Shown here: positions 9,553 through 20,940 of the stretch, one piece after another
How the letters are laid out: each line of letters opens with the position of its first letter
Position numbering within the stretch: the stretch's first letter is position 1
Assembly (NCBI GenBank): GCA_021234155.1
Contig: JAJEKV010000071.1
Location: 1,871,138 to 1,935,137, forward strand
Source: Isoetes taiwanensis
Lineage: Eukaryota; Streptophyta; Lycopodiopsida; Isoetales; Isoetaceae
Direction of reading: 5' to 3'
Length of the DNA: 64,000 nucleotides
Position numbers and translations under genes: made by a program
Notes under the pieces: generated by a model
What the model saw: the letters and a program-made list of their open reading frames with translations, nothing else
Database searches by the model: none
What the model was told of the DNA's origin: nothing

Positions 9553-12500
9553 ATGGCGGAAAGCGCCAACCATAGCCAGACTAAGAGAGCAGAGGCAGCA
9601 CGAACACCGGCAAGCCAACAAGATCTCAAGGATTTTCTAGCTCAGATAGACAAGCAGTTGGAGACTAGGATACCCAACATGGATGCGCTCAACACACTAG
9701 CGGAATCGGTCAACCGAAACAAGGTAGCCATTGCGAGCATGGACGTGAGGATAGTAGGATGGAAAAGACAAGCGAAGAAATGCAGCGCAGAATGGACGAG
9801 ATTGAGGAAGAGAAAACCAAGATCCTGAATAGGTTGGTTGAATTAGAAAAAGGAAATGTTCAATTGAATGCATGGGAGTCATTTGATAAAATAAAACCGC
9901 ATATTGTAGAATATGAGGAACAGACTAGAATTAAGCATGACGTTAGGCTCATAGGGATAGCAGAGAAACCTAACGAAGATACATATCAAGTGACTGCAGA
10001 GGTGATAGAGGTGGTCTTCAAAGAACACAGGAGCATCATTGTCAAGGCAGTGCGATCAGGACAATGGAGGGGGAGAGCGAGGCACATAAATTTAACACTC
10101 AGGGATCGAGCAGCCAAGGAGAGGGTATTGCGGATAGGATCCAGACTAAGAAACGGGATCAAAGTACAGGAAGCACTCACGGTAATGCAGAGGCAAGGGC
10201 TACACAGAGAGCTGGCCAAGGCCAGAGAACTGAATCAGCAGGTACACAGGGGTCAAAAATGGCAAGGTATTCTTGCACAAGAGAATACGGGAAATGACAG
10301 GAGCGGGACAGGATCCAGGGCTGGGAGTTCAGGAGAAAGGGAGGTTGATGGATCGGGAGACAGAAATGGAGAAGGAGAATACCAGCCCACAGGGGGGTTC
10401 CATACAGGTACACGGGAACATAGTGGAGACAACAATAGCCCCCGACATGAGTCAACACAAAGGGGAAGAAAGAGGGGGAAAAGGGGCCGGCGAAGGCCGA
10501 GCAGCACGAGCCGGGAATATGATCCCGACTCCGACCATGAAGACAAGAGGGAGACCAAGAAGAATGGGAAACGGAGCAGAATACACGGACACCCAGAGGG
10601 AACAACCGCGAGGGAAAAGACGCTGAAGATATGGTACTGGAACTGCACGGGGTATCCATGGGATGATGGGGAGAGGCTGGAAGGGGCACACGGCTCTGAT
10701 ATAATATGTCTGGTGGAGACATGGGAGCACAATGTAAAAAGATTGCCAGAGGAGGAAGGATACGAACTATTCACGTGTTGGAAGGACAAAAACTTCAAAA
10801 TTGGAAGAGGGAGCGCAGGATTAGCCTGCTATGTTAAAGATAATGTAGTAAAAAGTGTGTGTATTTTGCAATCTGATGTCAATAAGAGATACATGGTTTT
10901 GAGTTTACAGTTAGAAAACAAGATAGAATTAATTTTGATTTTAGCCTATTACCCACCAAGCAGTGATAAGCTGGATTTGTTAGAACTGGGGGAGACCATG
11001 ATGAAATGGAAAGAACAGGGGCCAATGATATTAATAGGTGACTTGAACGCTAGAACAGGACAGGGACAGGCACAAATCACGAATATGGAGGACACAGACA
11101 GACAATGGACAAGCAAGACAAGATCAGAAGAATGGGACAGGAGAACAGAGGACAGAGCAGAGGCCAATGCTAAGGGAGAGCTACTACTTGAGATATGCTC
11201 GACCACAGGAGTCATTATAGCCAACGGGGTACAGAAATGGGACGGGTCAGGGAAGTACACAAGCCAGAATGCACATGGGAAAAGTATAGTGGACTACGTG
11301 ATAATGAATGACACTTCAGCAGAAATGGTATCGGGATTCACGCTCCTGGACTGGCCGGTCGGCAAAAGAGAGAGCCACAGACCCATACAGCTAACACTTA
11401 TGGGGGATGGATACACCTCGAAAGGTATGCAACAAGAGACAGAGGAAATTAATGGGAAAATGAAAATACAGTTTCAGGAAAAGAAAATAGATGTATTTGT
11501 ACAATACATTCAGGAAGAAATGGGAAAATGGAATTGGGGAGCACACAGAGCAGACGAGAATGGAGACAGGCTTAATGACATAACAGTAAAAGTAGCAGTG
11601 GAAGTATTCGGAAAGAGAAAAAGAAAAAGAGGGAAAGATGCGTTCAAAGCCTCGAGCTGGTATGATGACGAATGCAGAAAACAGAAAAGAAGGGTCAGAG
11701 AGCATAAAGGGAGGGAAACATACCAAACCGAGAAAAAGATATACCTCAAAATGCTGAGAGCAAAGAGAAACAGAAATCTGATACAACACCAATGGGGGCT
11801 GGCTAAGCTCCTGAAAAAACAACCCCGGAAATTCTGGAAAGGGCTCCAAAAGAAAAGACAGGGGAATCAGAAAAATAGTAGTTCACAAGAGGAAATTGGG
11901 ACAGACGGTTGGGAGAAGTACTTGGAGAAACTTTATAAAACAGGGGCATCTCCAGCACCGATACCAGAACTACAAGGGATGGACAAACCGTGTTTTAATA
12001 CACAGGAAGTGATGATGGCATTGAATAGAATGGCTTAATAACAAGGCCCCCGACCTATACGGGTTAACAAAGGGAACTATTAAAGAGTGTAGATGCAATA
12101 ATCTTAAAGCAAGTGACGATATATTTTAATGGTATCATACACACGGGACTACCATCCGGTGGGCGTGATAACAGGGTGATACCCCTACACAAAGGGGGGG
12201 AGCGACAGAAGGAAATTACGTAACTATAATGGTGAGCTCCATTTTTGCAAAATGGTTTGGAAAAGTTTTAGACAACAAGCTGAAGAATTGGGCAGAGGGG
12301 GGGAATCGGAGAGCACAAGGACAGGCAGGGTTTAGGCCGGATCACTCAACAACGGACCACTTAGTGACACGTAATAATCATGAGCGTAATAGAAACCAAG
12401 GGAAGAAAATAATATGCTGCTTTGTGGATTTTAGGAAAGCGTTTGACACAGTCCCAAGGGAAAAGCTAATACAGAGGCTTATAGATATGCAGGCACCAAA

Positions 12501-12654
12501 GGATATGGTGGGGGCAATTGCGAGATTATACTATAATGTGTACGCGAAAATACAAGAAGAAGGGAAAGCGATAGATTGTGACACGGGGGTCAAACAGGGG
12601 TGCCCACTATCTCCCACATTATTTGGGATATATATATATATTTTTTTTTTTTGA
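9553..12654 (+). pseudogene. LINE-A polyprotein, 5' part: ORF1-like, endonuclease, RT start
   Basis: From ATG 9553 the frame gives an N-terminal helical segment. A frameshift near 9755 passes into the long frame 9759-12038, with a coiled coil (about its residues 1-35), an RRM-like stretch (DVRLIGIAEKPNEDT), a charged Gly/Arg/Glu linker, and an EEP endonuclease (WNCTGYPW, ETW, GDLNART, IVDYVIMND, ESHRPI). A stop at 12036 interrupts the start of the RT, whose NKAPD motif continues in another frame. The frame from 12229 then carries QAGFRP, the catalytic FVDFRKAFD block and VKQGCPLSPTLFG before the insertion. ORF1-like and ORF2 parts appear joined in one reading frame with no stop between them, which is unlike the usual two-ORF L1 layout. 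Confidence 0.8.
12621..12632 (+). repeat. LINE-B target site duplication, left copy
   Basis: The 12-mer atttgggatata is found again at 18863-18874. It belongs to the LINE-A RT coding sequence. Confidence 0.85.
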
Positions 12655-12847
12655 GGAAACGGCAGAAATTGTATTACTGTATGTGAGATTACATAGTTAT
12701 ACAAAAAACCAAGGATTATCCATCCATGGAAAAAGTGTTGACATCAGGTTGTCAACGGCCCTATAATGGCCACTAGGAATAACTGAAATAGAAAAACACT
12801 ATATATCAAGAGTTCAGAGTTTAGCAAGACCAAGTTAAAGCCTTAGC

Positions 12848-13294
12848 TCATAATATATCTGGGACTCCATCAAGAGTGATAACAGCATAGGCCTCGTCAG
12901 TATGAAGAAACATCAGGTCATCCAGCTCATTGGGCCCATATCCGGTAGAGTCTAGCAGGTGCATTATCCAAGAATCGCGTGCATCTTCATGTATCTTCTT
13001 CTTGGCAAGGAAGTATGGCTTAAGCTCCTGATTAAATGTCCAGATATCTGTATCCGCCAGTAGCCGATCAAAGGTAATACAACTGATAACTTCAGTCTTG
13101 ACCCAAAACAGTGCATCAATAGCTTCACGAGTGGAAAGCATGGGTGTGGCAGGATCCACCTCACGAGCATGTCCTCCCGCGTGATGTCTCTTCAGCAGAA
13201 ATTCTGTCAAGCACAGCATCCAAATCATTAAAGAGAATTGAGAAAAATTGGAAGAAACCATTAAAGGATCCCAAAGAATCCCAATTTCGATCAT
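12848..13294 (-). pseudogene. LINE-B ORF2 C-terminal continuation in another frame
   Basis: The frame open from 13294 to a stop at 12848 directly follows the end of the main ORF2 frame and overlaps it. Its sequence from GGHAREVDPATP onward is protein-like and ends with DEAYAVITLDGVPDIL. A single frameshift near 13170-13200 would append about 110 residues to ORF2. I recognise no domain in it. Alternatively it is a non-coding 3' UTR that happens to be open. Confidence 0.35.
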
Positions 13295-16200
13295 ATTTCA
13301 GGCCACTCTTAGCTCTATGGGCCATAGCAGCCTCTGCTAAGAGGACCTGAAAAGAGGCTTTGAGCTCATTTAAACTTGGGGTCGACCCTTCAATGGCCAC
13401 TGCATTTCTGTGTTTCCATATGGCCCAGCAACTTAATACTCTAATTGTTCCTTTGAATGCTGAGGAATTGTCAAGATAATGGAGCAGAGAGGTATTATCT
13501 GTCGGAATCTGTTGCACCAAAGGATGAATCCAATTCCAGAATGTGGACAACCATGGACAGGTAAAGACATGGGGTGTCGTTTCTCTCTGTCCACATCCAA
13601 AGGGGCACAACTCAGATACCTGGCTGTCAATTTGGGTCCTATAACTATTGGTTTTCAGGTTTTGGTTGAGCAATAGCCACCTAAAAAAGATTATTTTGTT
13701 TGCGCACTGGAGTTTCCATCCCTGCCTGACAATTTTAACTGCTGTGTTTTTTTGACAACTCCAGACTCTGCAAACTTTAAGCTGAGCAGTGTCCAGAAGC
13801 AGATTGTAGATCTGAGATACTTTATATCCTTGATCACCACAAGTCCAGTTAGAGGAAGTGCTACTTTCCTCCCTAGAGTAGCCAGTAACCACATTATAAA
13901 TTTTCCTGTTTGTTTCAGTGTCAGAGAGGCAAGTGGTTAGCTCATTCCAATTTCTCCAATTACCATTTGATCTCAAGGACCCTAAGGTATTTAATCCAGC
14001 TTGACTCCATTCCTTATATTTGAGAGGGTGCTTTAGGGCCAAGCACCCCTCATCTTCATTCACTAGATCCTGATGCCAAAAGAAACCATGGTTGTCCCCA
14101 ATAGAGGCCAGATCCCTAGCACGAAAGCAGGTTGAGGCTGAGTTCCATGCTGAGAGAATCCATTTCAGAATTTTGGAAGTGCCAGGTGCAGGTTTGAGCT
14201 GGTAGAATGCGGAGTCTGGAAGTTGGTGAGGTAGAGAGGGGGCTCCCAAGATAGTTGATGATCCCAACCAGTATCTTACCAGTTTTAAAGCTGGTGAGAG
14301 GTTGTCTGAGTTCAGAGTTCTCCAAACTATCTTAGCAGCCAAGGCCTGTGCCTGAGTGAAGAGGTCTTTGCATCCTAATCCTCCCTCCTTTTTTGGCAAT
14401 GTGAGATTCTCCCAGGAGACCATTCTTGCCCCTTGCCAGATATAGTCTCTCATGGCAGTCTCTAATTTCCTGTAGGAAGCTTTATCTGCAATGATAACCG
14501 AAGAGAAGAATATGTGTGTACTAGCAATCACACTATTAACTATACCAACTCTTCCTGCTAATGATAATGATTTGGAGTACATCTGTATCTTTCTCTTCAT
14601 CCTATTCACAATAGAGTCCCACAGTCCTGGAAGGTTCATATTTATTGCCAAGGGGAGACCTAATAATTTTGTGGCATTTTTATGCCCAGTAACTTTAATT
14701 CCATGTATCTCCCCCTGATCTGTTTCCATCACAATAGTGCTTTTGCTTTTATTTAGAAGGACTCCCGAGGCTTCACCAAAAAGTTGCAACATTTGTAGAA
14801 AAGTTGGTAGACTGGAGCCATCATTTTGGATGAATGTCCCATTTACTAAAACAGCTGAGCAACCAGTCTCATTTAGACTATGCACCTTCTTGATGACATT
14901 TTCAGAGAAGCCAAGATGAGCCATAGCCTTATAAAGAAAATTCCAACTGATTGTATCATAGGCTCGTCTGAAGTCCAGTTTAACAAGCATACAGTTTTGC
15001 TTGGATAGAGAGTTCCAGTGTAATCCCTCATGAGCACCAATAAAATTGTCTAGAATACTTCTCCCTGGAAGAAAAGCTGACTGTACTGGATTAATTACCT
15101 TCTGGAGGACCCCTTTGATCCGATTAGCCAGGATCTTGGCTAAAATCTTGTATGTAGAGTTGGTCAGTGAGATTGGTCTCCAGTCCGAGAAGGAGAGTGG
15201 TGCATCTATTTTGGGGATCAGGGCTATCAGACCAGCATTAATTGCAGGGTGTAGCTTTGATGCAGACCAGGCTCCTTGTATAAAAGTGGTAAGGTCATGT
15301 TTCATGATATCCCAGAATGATATGAAAAACTCTGGAGGAATCCCATCTGGGCCAGGACTCTTCCCATGAGCCATACCTTTGAGGACACTTTCTATTTCAT
15401 TTGTTGAAGGCGTCTGCAGTAAACTTGTATCATCAATTGCCCGTTCAGCTGGCCCAAGCATATCAAAGAATTCTTGTATTTTGTTATTATCCACCTGGGC
15501 TTCAGCAAACAATTCCTTGTATTTATCATGGAAGAAGCCTAATAGATTTTCCTGTCCAGATACTTTTTGGTCCCCCTCCATGACTGAAACAATACCATTG
15601 TTCATAATCCTTCCTTTGGCTGTCTTAAAGAAAAGTTTGGAGCTGCACCTGTCCATACAGTTGATATTGATGCACTTGCTCTTAATTATTAGACCTCTAG
15701 CTTCTGACTCCTCAATGTTCTTTACTTTTCTCTCCAGGCTTTCTTCCTCTTTGTGCAGAATAATGTTGTGAGGGTCTGAGAACAGCTTTTGTCTGACCTC
15801 CTTGACCTGTAAATAAATGTCTCTTTTTTCTTTTTTCATCTTTTCATTCCACTGTTTACCCCACTTCTTCATCCAATCTTTGATCTGCTTCATTTTGCTG
15901 ACATAACCTTTCATTGACCCACTCTGCTGCAGGGGAGGGAGGGACTTAAAGAAGTCCTGGAAATCCTGGCAGAAAGCTTCATTGTTGAGGAGATTAGTGT
16001 TCAATTTAAAGGGGATATTGGTTCCTCCTTTAGCTGGACTTCCAACCTCCAGGAACTGTGGGAAATGGTCTGAGATGGAATTACTGTAATCACCATTGAT
16101 GATCACATGTGGCCATATGCTGGTATCTCTTGTGTAAAATCTGTCAAGAAGACAGAAGACCCTGTCATTACCATCTCTCTTGTTACTCCATGAATAGACA

Positions 16201-16739
16201 TTTGCTGAGGAAGGAGCTTGATATACAAACAAGGTCATGAGTTTTTCCCACTGAAGTCTTTCATTTTTTGTCATGTTCAATTTTTTGCCTAGCTTTTGGT
16301 CCCATTGTGGAGTGTTGTTAAAATCCCCACTTAGAACCCAGCTATCTGCATTCATTGTAGGGATCCATGCTGCCATGTCCCTCCATTGGTTCTCTCTTTC
16401 CTCAGGGTCAGTGGATGCATAAACATTGATTATACCCACTTTTTCCTCCCCAATCTGGAGGAAAACAACATGCCATCTACCAGAGTGGTGATGGTAGGAA
16501 CCTATAGGGGAGTATGAGTTCCAAATGGTGCAGATTCCTCCTTTGGTGCCATCTGCAGGTGACCAGATAGATCCACCACTGGGCATGACCCAATTTCCTA
16601 GGTTTGAGGCCTCAAAACTAGGGAGCCTATGTTCCTGGATGAGGATAATGTCAGCCCTCATTTCCTTTAGTGCAATAATGACACGTTTCCGCTTTAGGGG
16701 GCCTTTAATACCCCTTACGTTCCAAGTAACAATCCTCAT
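13161..16739 (-). pseudogene. LINE-B ORF2: endonuclease/RT, open but missing the RT core
   Basis: A 1192-residue uninterrupted ORF begins with the EEP endonuclease (MRIVTWNVRGIKG, QEHRLP near 36-40, GDFNN near 138-142, SDHFP near 223). RT motifs follow: KSPGPDGIP (460-468), SDWRPISL (518-525), QSAFLPGRSI (553-562) and KLDFRRAYDTISW (587-599). After VNGTFIQN (about residue 639, position about 14822) it jumps straight to SLPTFLQMLQLFGEASG, which normally follows the YADD box. The RQGDPLSP and YADD motifs are therefore absent, consistent with an in-frame internal deletion of roughly a hundred residues. The C-terminal zinc-binding zf-RVT-like segment (CPFGCGQ...H..C) is present near residues 1030-1060. 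The protein cannot be a working reverse transcriptase, yet the frame is still open. Its ATG overlaps the ORF1 stop. Confidence 0.85.
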
Positions 16740-18862
16740 GTCCTCCTGGATCTTGTGACTGGCCCATACGGATTTGGAGTATAGACCTTCCTCTGCCTTG
16801 TCTTTTTGGTTGTCTGAGGAGTGAAGAATGACTCCTCTTCACACTTCTTTACATTTTCCTCATCAGTGCTGTCCCCATCATCCCAAAATTTTCCTTGAGG
16901 AGTGTCCCCAATTTCAATTTCAGGGCCCAAGGAAGATAGGACCCTTTGGTTATCATCGAATAGGGGAGTCCCCTGTGCCTGTTGTCCAAAGACAGGGGAG
17001 TCCTCTACCATTAGATTTGTGAGCTCTAATTCTAATTGAGATTCCTCTTCATCAATAGGAGAATCCAATTGATTTCCTGCTAGGTCCACTATCCTGTTTG
17101 CATTATGGGCATCTGAGAGGTCTAATCGAGCTTCTTGAGCTTGATGTTCAGCAATTGGTGAAGCCAGATGACCCTCTATTGAGTCGGCTACCTGGGTGCA
17201 GCTCAGAACATTCTGAGTCTTTGCCTCCCCAGCACCTCCCTGCTGTTCATCACCAGGGTTCTTATCACTGGCATCCTTGAATAGTTGAAGGATAGGGGGA
17301 GAAGACATTAACCTTGATGGTTCTCCCTGCTCCAACAGTTTCCCCCCCGAGTCATCTGAATCCGAGTATTCATTTACTGGAGGACCATTGGGTTCTTCAA
17401 TGGTTAGAACCTTAGCTCTAACCTCATGAGCAGGGGTGATCACAAGAGCATTAGGGTCCACAATTTCTTTCCCTTTGACTCTGTTTAGAATCTTAACACT
17501 CAAGTCCTCTGTTTGGAACCTGACCTTTTTCCACTGTTTCTTTTGTTCCTTTTGCCTTTGATTCTCCAATTTCTGTTGTTCCTTCAGATCTCTTTCCTTT
17601 TGTTTCTTTGCCTTTCTTTTAGCACTCCCATTAATGTTTTTCTTCTGCCTCTGAGTCGGTGTAACCATATTTCTCTGGGATTTCCCTTTATTGGGAGTTA
17701 TCCATTCTGGTTCCTTATCTTGCTCCACTATGCATCTGGGTTTTCCTGCTGTCACCCCCTTGCAAATCCCTCCTCCATGCAGTCGAATTCCACAGATTCC
17801 ACAGGGCTCCGGTAACCCATTCCAAGCCAGCTTCAGAGTTTTGGGGTTCCCAAAATAATCTATGTAGTGGATATTACTAGGCACAGGCTTCAAGAGATCG
17901 ATCTGTGCCCATACTCTAGGGGCTCGGTCGGGCGAGATTTCAAGGTCAATATAGTTCCCAGTGTTTTTGAATAGTGAGAACAGGGACTGCTCATTCCAAT
18001 ACATGGGGTTCAAGCCTTGCAGAGATGACCAGGCTGGGTGGAAAAGCTCAGTTAGGTTTTGAGGGTCAAAACCTGGGTACCATTTTTGGAAGAAAATCTG
18101 AGTGTTGGCCCTGTTGATGGTCCCCTTTTCTAGGAGCAAGGTAGCTGATCGAGTGTTTTCACACTCCACTATGAAGAAGGGGAACTCAATCCAATATAGA
18201 TTTTTTATTAGAATATCCTTTTCCTTCTCTAATTCAGCTTTCAAATATTGCAGTCTAACCCCTTCATGTCGGACACAGCCAATGAGACCCAGACTAGATA
18301 AATATTTTAATTTACTTTCTACAGCTGGGTTCTTGAGCTTACCCACACATGCCGGGATTGGTCTTTTAGCTCACGTCTCACCGCCTTCTGAATCTCATTA
18401 GCATAATCCAGGATCGGCTGGACAACTCCCTGCTGCCTAATCACCGGACCCACGCCTGCTCCAGTACGAGTATTCACCATATTTGGAAGCCAAGTTAGAA
18501 AGTCACCGAAAGCGACACACCGGGCTGCCTGACCGCGTTCCACCTTGATCAAATCTTCAAGAATGTGCTTCAACTGTTCTCGTCCTCTATGGCTCAACTT
18601 GCGTAACAGTTGCAGAAAATCCTTTTCCAGCCCTATTTCCCATGAGTCCCTTTCTGATCCTGTCCCAAAATCTGTATAACCCTGTTTCCCAGACCCCAAA
18701 ATCTGTCCTCCTGACACTTGCACGGATTCCAATGAAGAGTCTGTGGTACCCTTCAAATCGACCCCACCTTCCACTAATTTATCCCCAGCATCCTTCATTA
18801 GAAGCTTCCCTCCCATTTCCACCCCACTGATTCCTTTCTTTTTTCCCCTTTTTTCCCCTCCC
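16736..18862 (-). pseudogene. LINE-B ORF1: nucleic-acid-binding protein, one frameshift
   Basis: The first frame (from about 18862 to 18319) gives a basic/Gly-rich start and a helical segment. It shifts near 18330 into the 536-codon frame 16736-18346 (the residues RRELKDQSRHVW join smoothly to KLKNPAVESK). The second part has a DUF4283-like fold region (IEFPFFIVECENTRSATLLLEKG), a Cys/His knuckle-like segment (EPCGICGIRLHGGGIC), a Lys/Gln-rich coiled coil and an acidic C-terminal half ending in a basic tail (GPVTRSRRT). This is the usual plan of plant L1 ORF1 proteins, which coat the RNA. ORF1 ends in TGA within ATGA, the A of ATG being the ORF2 start at 16739. Confidence 0.75.
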
Positions 18863-18874
18863 ATTTGGGATATA
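18863..18874 (+). repeat. LINE-B target site duplication, right copy
   Basis: atttgggatata, identical to 12621-12632, directly followed by the resumed LINE-A RT frame. Confidence 0.85.
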
Positions 18875-20117
18875 CATAGATGCCCTGCAGGATTTTATAG
18901 CAGAACAGCAAGGGGACACAGACGCCCCTACCCTAGGGAACACCAAAGTACCCATCATGCTATATGCAGATGACTTGAGCATGATGGCTACAAAGAACAA
19001 AGGGATGCACAGGTTAAACTGTTAGAAAATTTCTGTGAAAAGACAGGGTTGACAGTTAATCTCGGAAAAACCAAAATAGTCTTTTTCGGGCAAAAAGGTA
19101 GACATAAACCGTTCAGATACTTGGGAACAGAACTAGAAGAATCAACAGAATACAGATATCTGGGATATGACGCGCATGGCACGGGAAAATGGGCTAAAGG
19201 GGCAGACACAAGATTCAAAGCAGCCATCGGAAGCTACTACAATATGAAAAATTTCTGCAACAAAAGCAGGATAATAAACTGGGAATTGTTCAGTGCAGTA
19301 GTTGCAACTACACAGCTATATGGGGCAGAAGCCTGGGGGCCAGGTCTGACGGAGAAAAAGTGGGAAAAACAAGAAGGGATTTACAGACAATGGCATAAGC
19401 AGGAATTTAAACTGAGAACGAATACACCACAAACAACTATAGTATATGAGACAGGGCAAAAACCGATGGAAGTAAGGGCATGGGAAAGGACCATCAGATA
19501 TCTTATAAGGAACAATGCAGGCGGGAAACCAAGCAAGCTAGCAAACATTGCGATCAGAGAATCAGCGAAAGCCCACATAATCGAAGGCAACGGGTGGTTC
19601 AGGGATGTAGCAATGTGGACTGGGGATGAACTTGAGCGATCTCATCACTGAAGGGGAATGGAAAGACGAGTGGGCCGACAAAGCCACGCGCACATGGCTG
19701 CATAACCACACGGGCCCCAAGACAATGTGGCTTATGACAGTTTTCAACCCGGGACAACAGATAGGGCAACAGATATACCAGGATGACATAGTAGGAAAAG
19801 CCAGGAGAGACACTCTAGCAAGATTCAGAATGGGAAGTCACGAGCTGAGGATTGAAAAGGACAGGTGGCGAGGGATAGAGAGAGAGGATCGAATATGCAG
19901 AATCTGTGACAAAGGGGAAGTGGAAGATGAGAATCATATGCTAAATGATTGCCCGGTATATGAAAGCATCAGGAATAAGTACAAAAGTATAAGGTGGGGT
20001 CAGCCAGTACACATCGTGATGACAAAGTCAGAAACAAGGAGGGACCTGGCAGACGCAATACGGGAAATGACGGCCAGGCACCGAGAAGAACACAAAGAAA
20101 AAGGGTTTCTGTTATGA
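18863..20117 (+). pseudogene. LINE-A polyprotein, 3' part: RT core and zinc knuckle
   Basis: Reading resumes with GIYIDALQDF and reaches the catalytic PIMLYADDLSMM box near 18950-18985. The thumb/connection region follows in the frame 19049-19651 (VNLGKTKIVFFG, YRYLGYDAHG). A second frame shift near 19630 leads to 19626-20117, which ends with a CxxC...H...C knuckle (RICRICDKGEVEDENHMLNDCP) typical of LINE C-termini, then GFLL and a TGA. Two frameshifts in 1.2 kb show this half is decayed too. Confidence 0.8.
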
Positions 20118-20376
20118 ACGCCAGAGAGGCGCAACATAAACACCCTGAAAAACGGTCAGCTGAAAGCTGATTGATAACGACGCACCCGTGCACGGCCATG
20201 AAGCCGATCCAAAGCTGGGTGCCGGTATTAATAGAGAAAAGTCAAGCCTTCAGAAAAGGCTACATTGTAAATCAGCATGATGTGCTAGTAGCACCCGTAA
20301 GGGAGCTCGCCCATGCTACATAAGTCCACGGGCCTCAGGGTACAAGGGACAATAATGTATCTATCTATCTATCTAT
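20118..20376 (+). other. LINE-A 3' UTR and TATC-repeat tail
   Basis: A 3' UTR without ORF ends in about four tatc units (20359-20376). Instead of poly-A the element has a microsatellite tail, as several non-L1 LINE clades do. The Helentron coding end begins only nine bases further on. Confidence 0.75.
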
Positions 20377-20384
20377 TCCGACCT

Positions 20385-20940
20385 TCAAGCGAACACTATG
20401 TATGCTCGTCTGTGGTCACTCCAGTAGCAATGGCCGATGTCGCAAAATGCAGGTGTGAAGTCTGTCCAGATATGGTCAAGCAGTGCCGCGGAGCGCGTGG
20501 CGGCATTCACTTGTTTCACGTGGACGGGCATCGTGGCCTGTAACACCGCGATGATGTTGTTTTGTTGCAACGCGTCTACGTTGAAATCTCCCATGATGAC
20601 AGTCCTAGCGGCATTGCCTCCAAGCGTGGATTGCGATGTTAAACTCCCAGCAATCGCTCTAATATTGTCAAGGAATTGCTGCATGCTACCGCCGTGGTGC
20701 CTATATATATTTGCCGTGTGCAGGATGGTTCCCGTGGTGCGATCTCGAAACGTGGCAAGGATGGCTGTGACCGAGAGCTCCGTGACTTGTTGCCAGTAGA
20801 GAAGCTCGAGCCTGTCAGTGTCGTAAAGTCTGGCTGTTCCGCATGTGTTGCTGTTGAGCAAGCACTTATACTTAGTTGTCTCGAAGATGGATGCGTCATC
20901 CGTTCTCGTCTCTTGAATCTGACGACATCAGCTGTGAATC
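20385..20940 (-). pseudogene. Helentron endonuclease (EEP) domain
   Basis: The frame ending at 20385 (TGA 20387-20385) carries, in order, QIQETR (catalytic Glu region, about 20905), GDFNVDAL (Asp/Asn motif), LLDHIWTD and SDHRRAYIV, the final Asp-His pair of the AP-endonuclease-like fold. The segment upstream (RPPTLVATTLDTL...ILADSQLMSSD) is in the preceding frame, so a frameshift near 20915 separates it from the helicase. In Helentrons this domain is fused to the helicase C-terminus and is thought to be acquired from a non-LTR retrotransposon. Confidence 0.75.

Larger units (their letters stand above)
12633..18862 (-). mobile_element. LINE-B, full-length non-LTR element nested in LINE-A
   Basis: It is 6.23 kb, on the minus strand and bounded by the 12-bp duplication. 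Its 3' end is at the left, where the minus strand ends in a poly-A stretch (the T run at 12641-12652) plus a short TA-rich piece. The 5' end is at 18862, just before the first ORF start. It encodes two overlapping ORFs. The ORF2 style (endonuclease, then RT, then C-terminal zf-RVT region ending in CPFGCG...H..C) is that of plant L1-clade LINEs, different from LINE-A and LINE-C. Its position shows it is younger than LINE-A. Confidence 0.9.
8829..20376 (+). mobile_element. LINE-A, non-LTR retrotransposon split by LINE-B
   Basis: The element reads on the plus strand: repeated 5' blocks, a coiled-coil/ORF1-like segment, an AP-type endonuclease and the first part of the reverse transcriptase (to 12632). 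A 6.2-kb foreign LINE follows, then the rest of the RT (from 18863), a C-terminal zinc knuckle, a 3' UTR and a TATC-repeat tail at 20359-20376. The RT block resumes exactly where it broke (FGIYI before, DALQDF after), so both halves belong to one copy. The true 5' end is uncertain and could lie at 8.2 kb or even before the cysteine-rich ORF. Frameshifts and stops make the copy inactive even apart from the insertion. Confidence 0.85.

Noticed and set aside
10177-10798. Several long minus-strand ORFs over LINE-A
   Set aside because: They are antisense shadows of the LINE-A frame, with Ser/Pro/Leu-rich composition expected from the purine-rich sense strand.
16736-18346. LINE-B ORF1 as a host zinc-knuckle gene
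   Set aside because: It overlaps ORF2 by ATGA and lies inside the 12-bp duplication bounds of the LINE.
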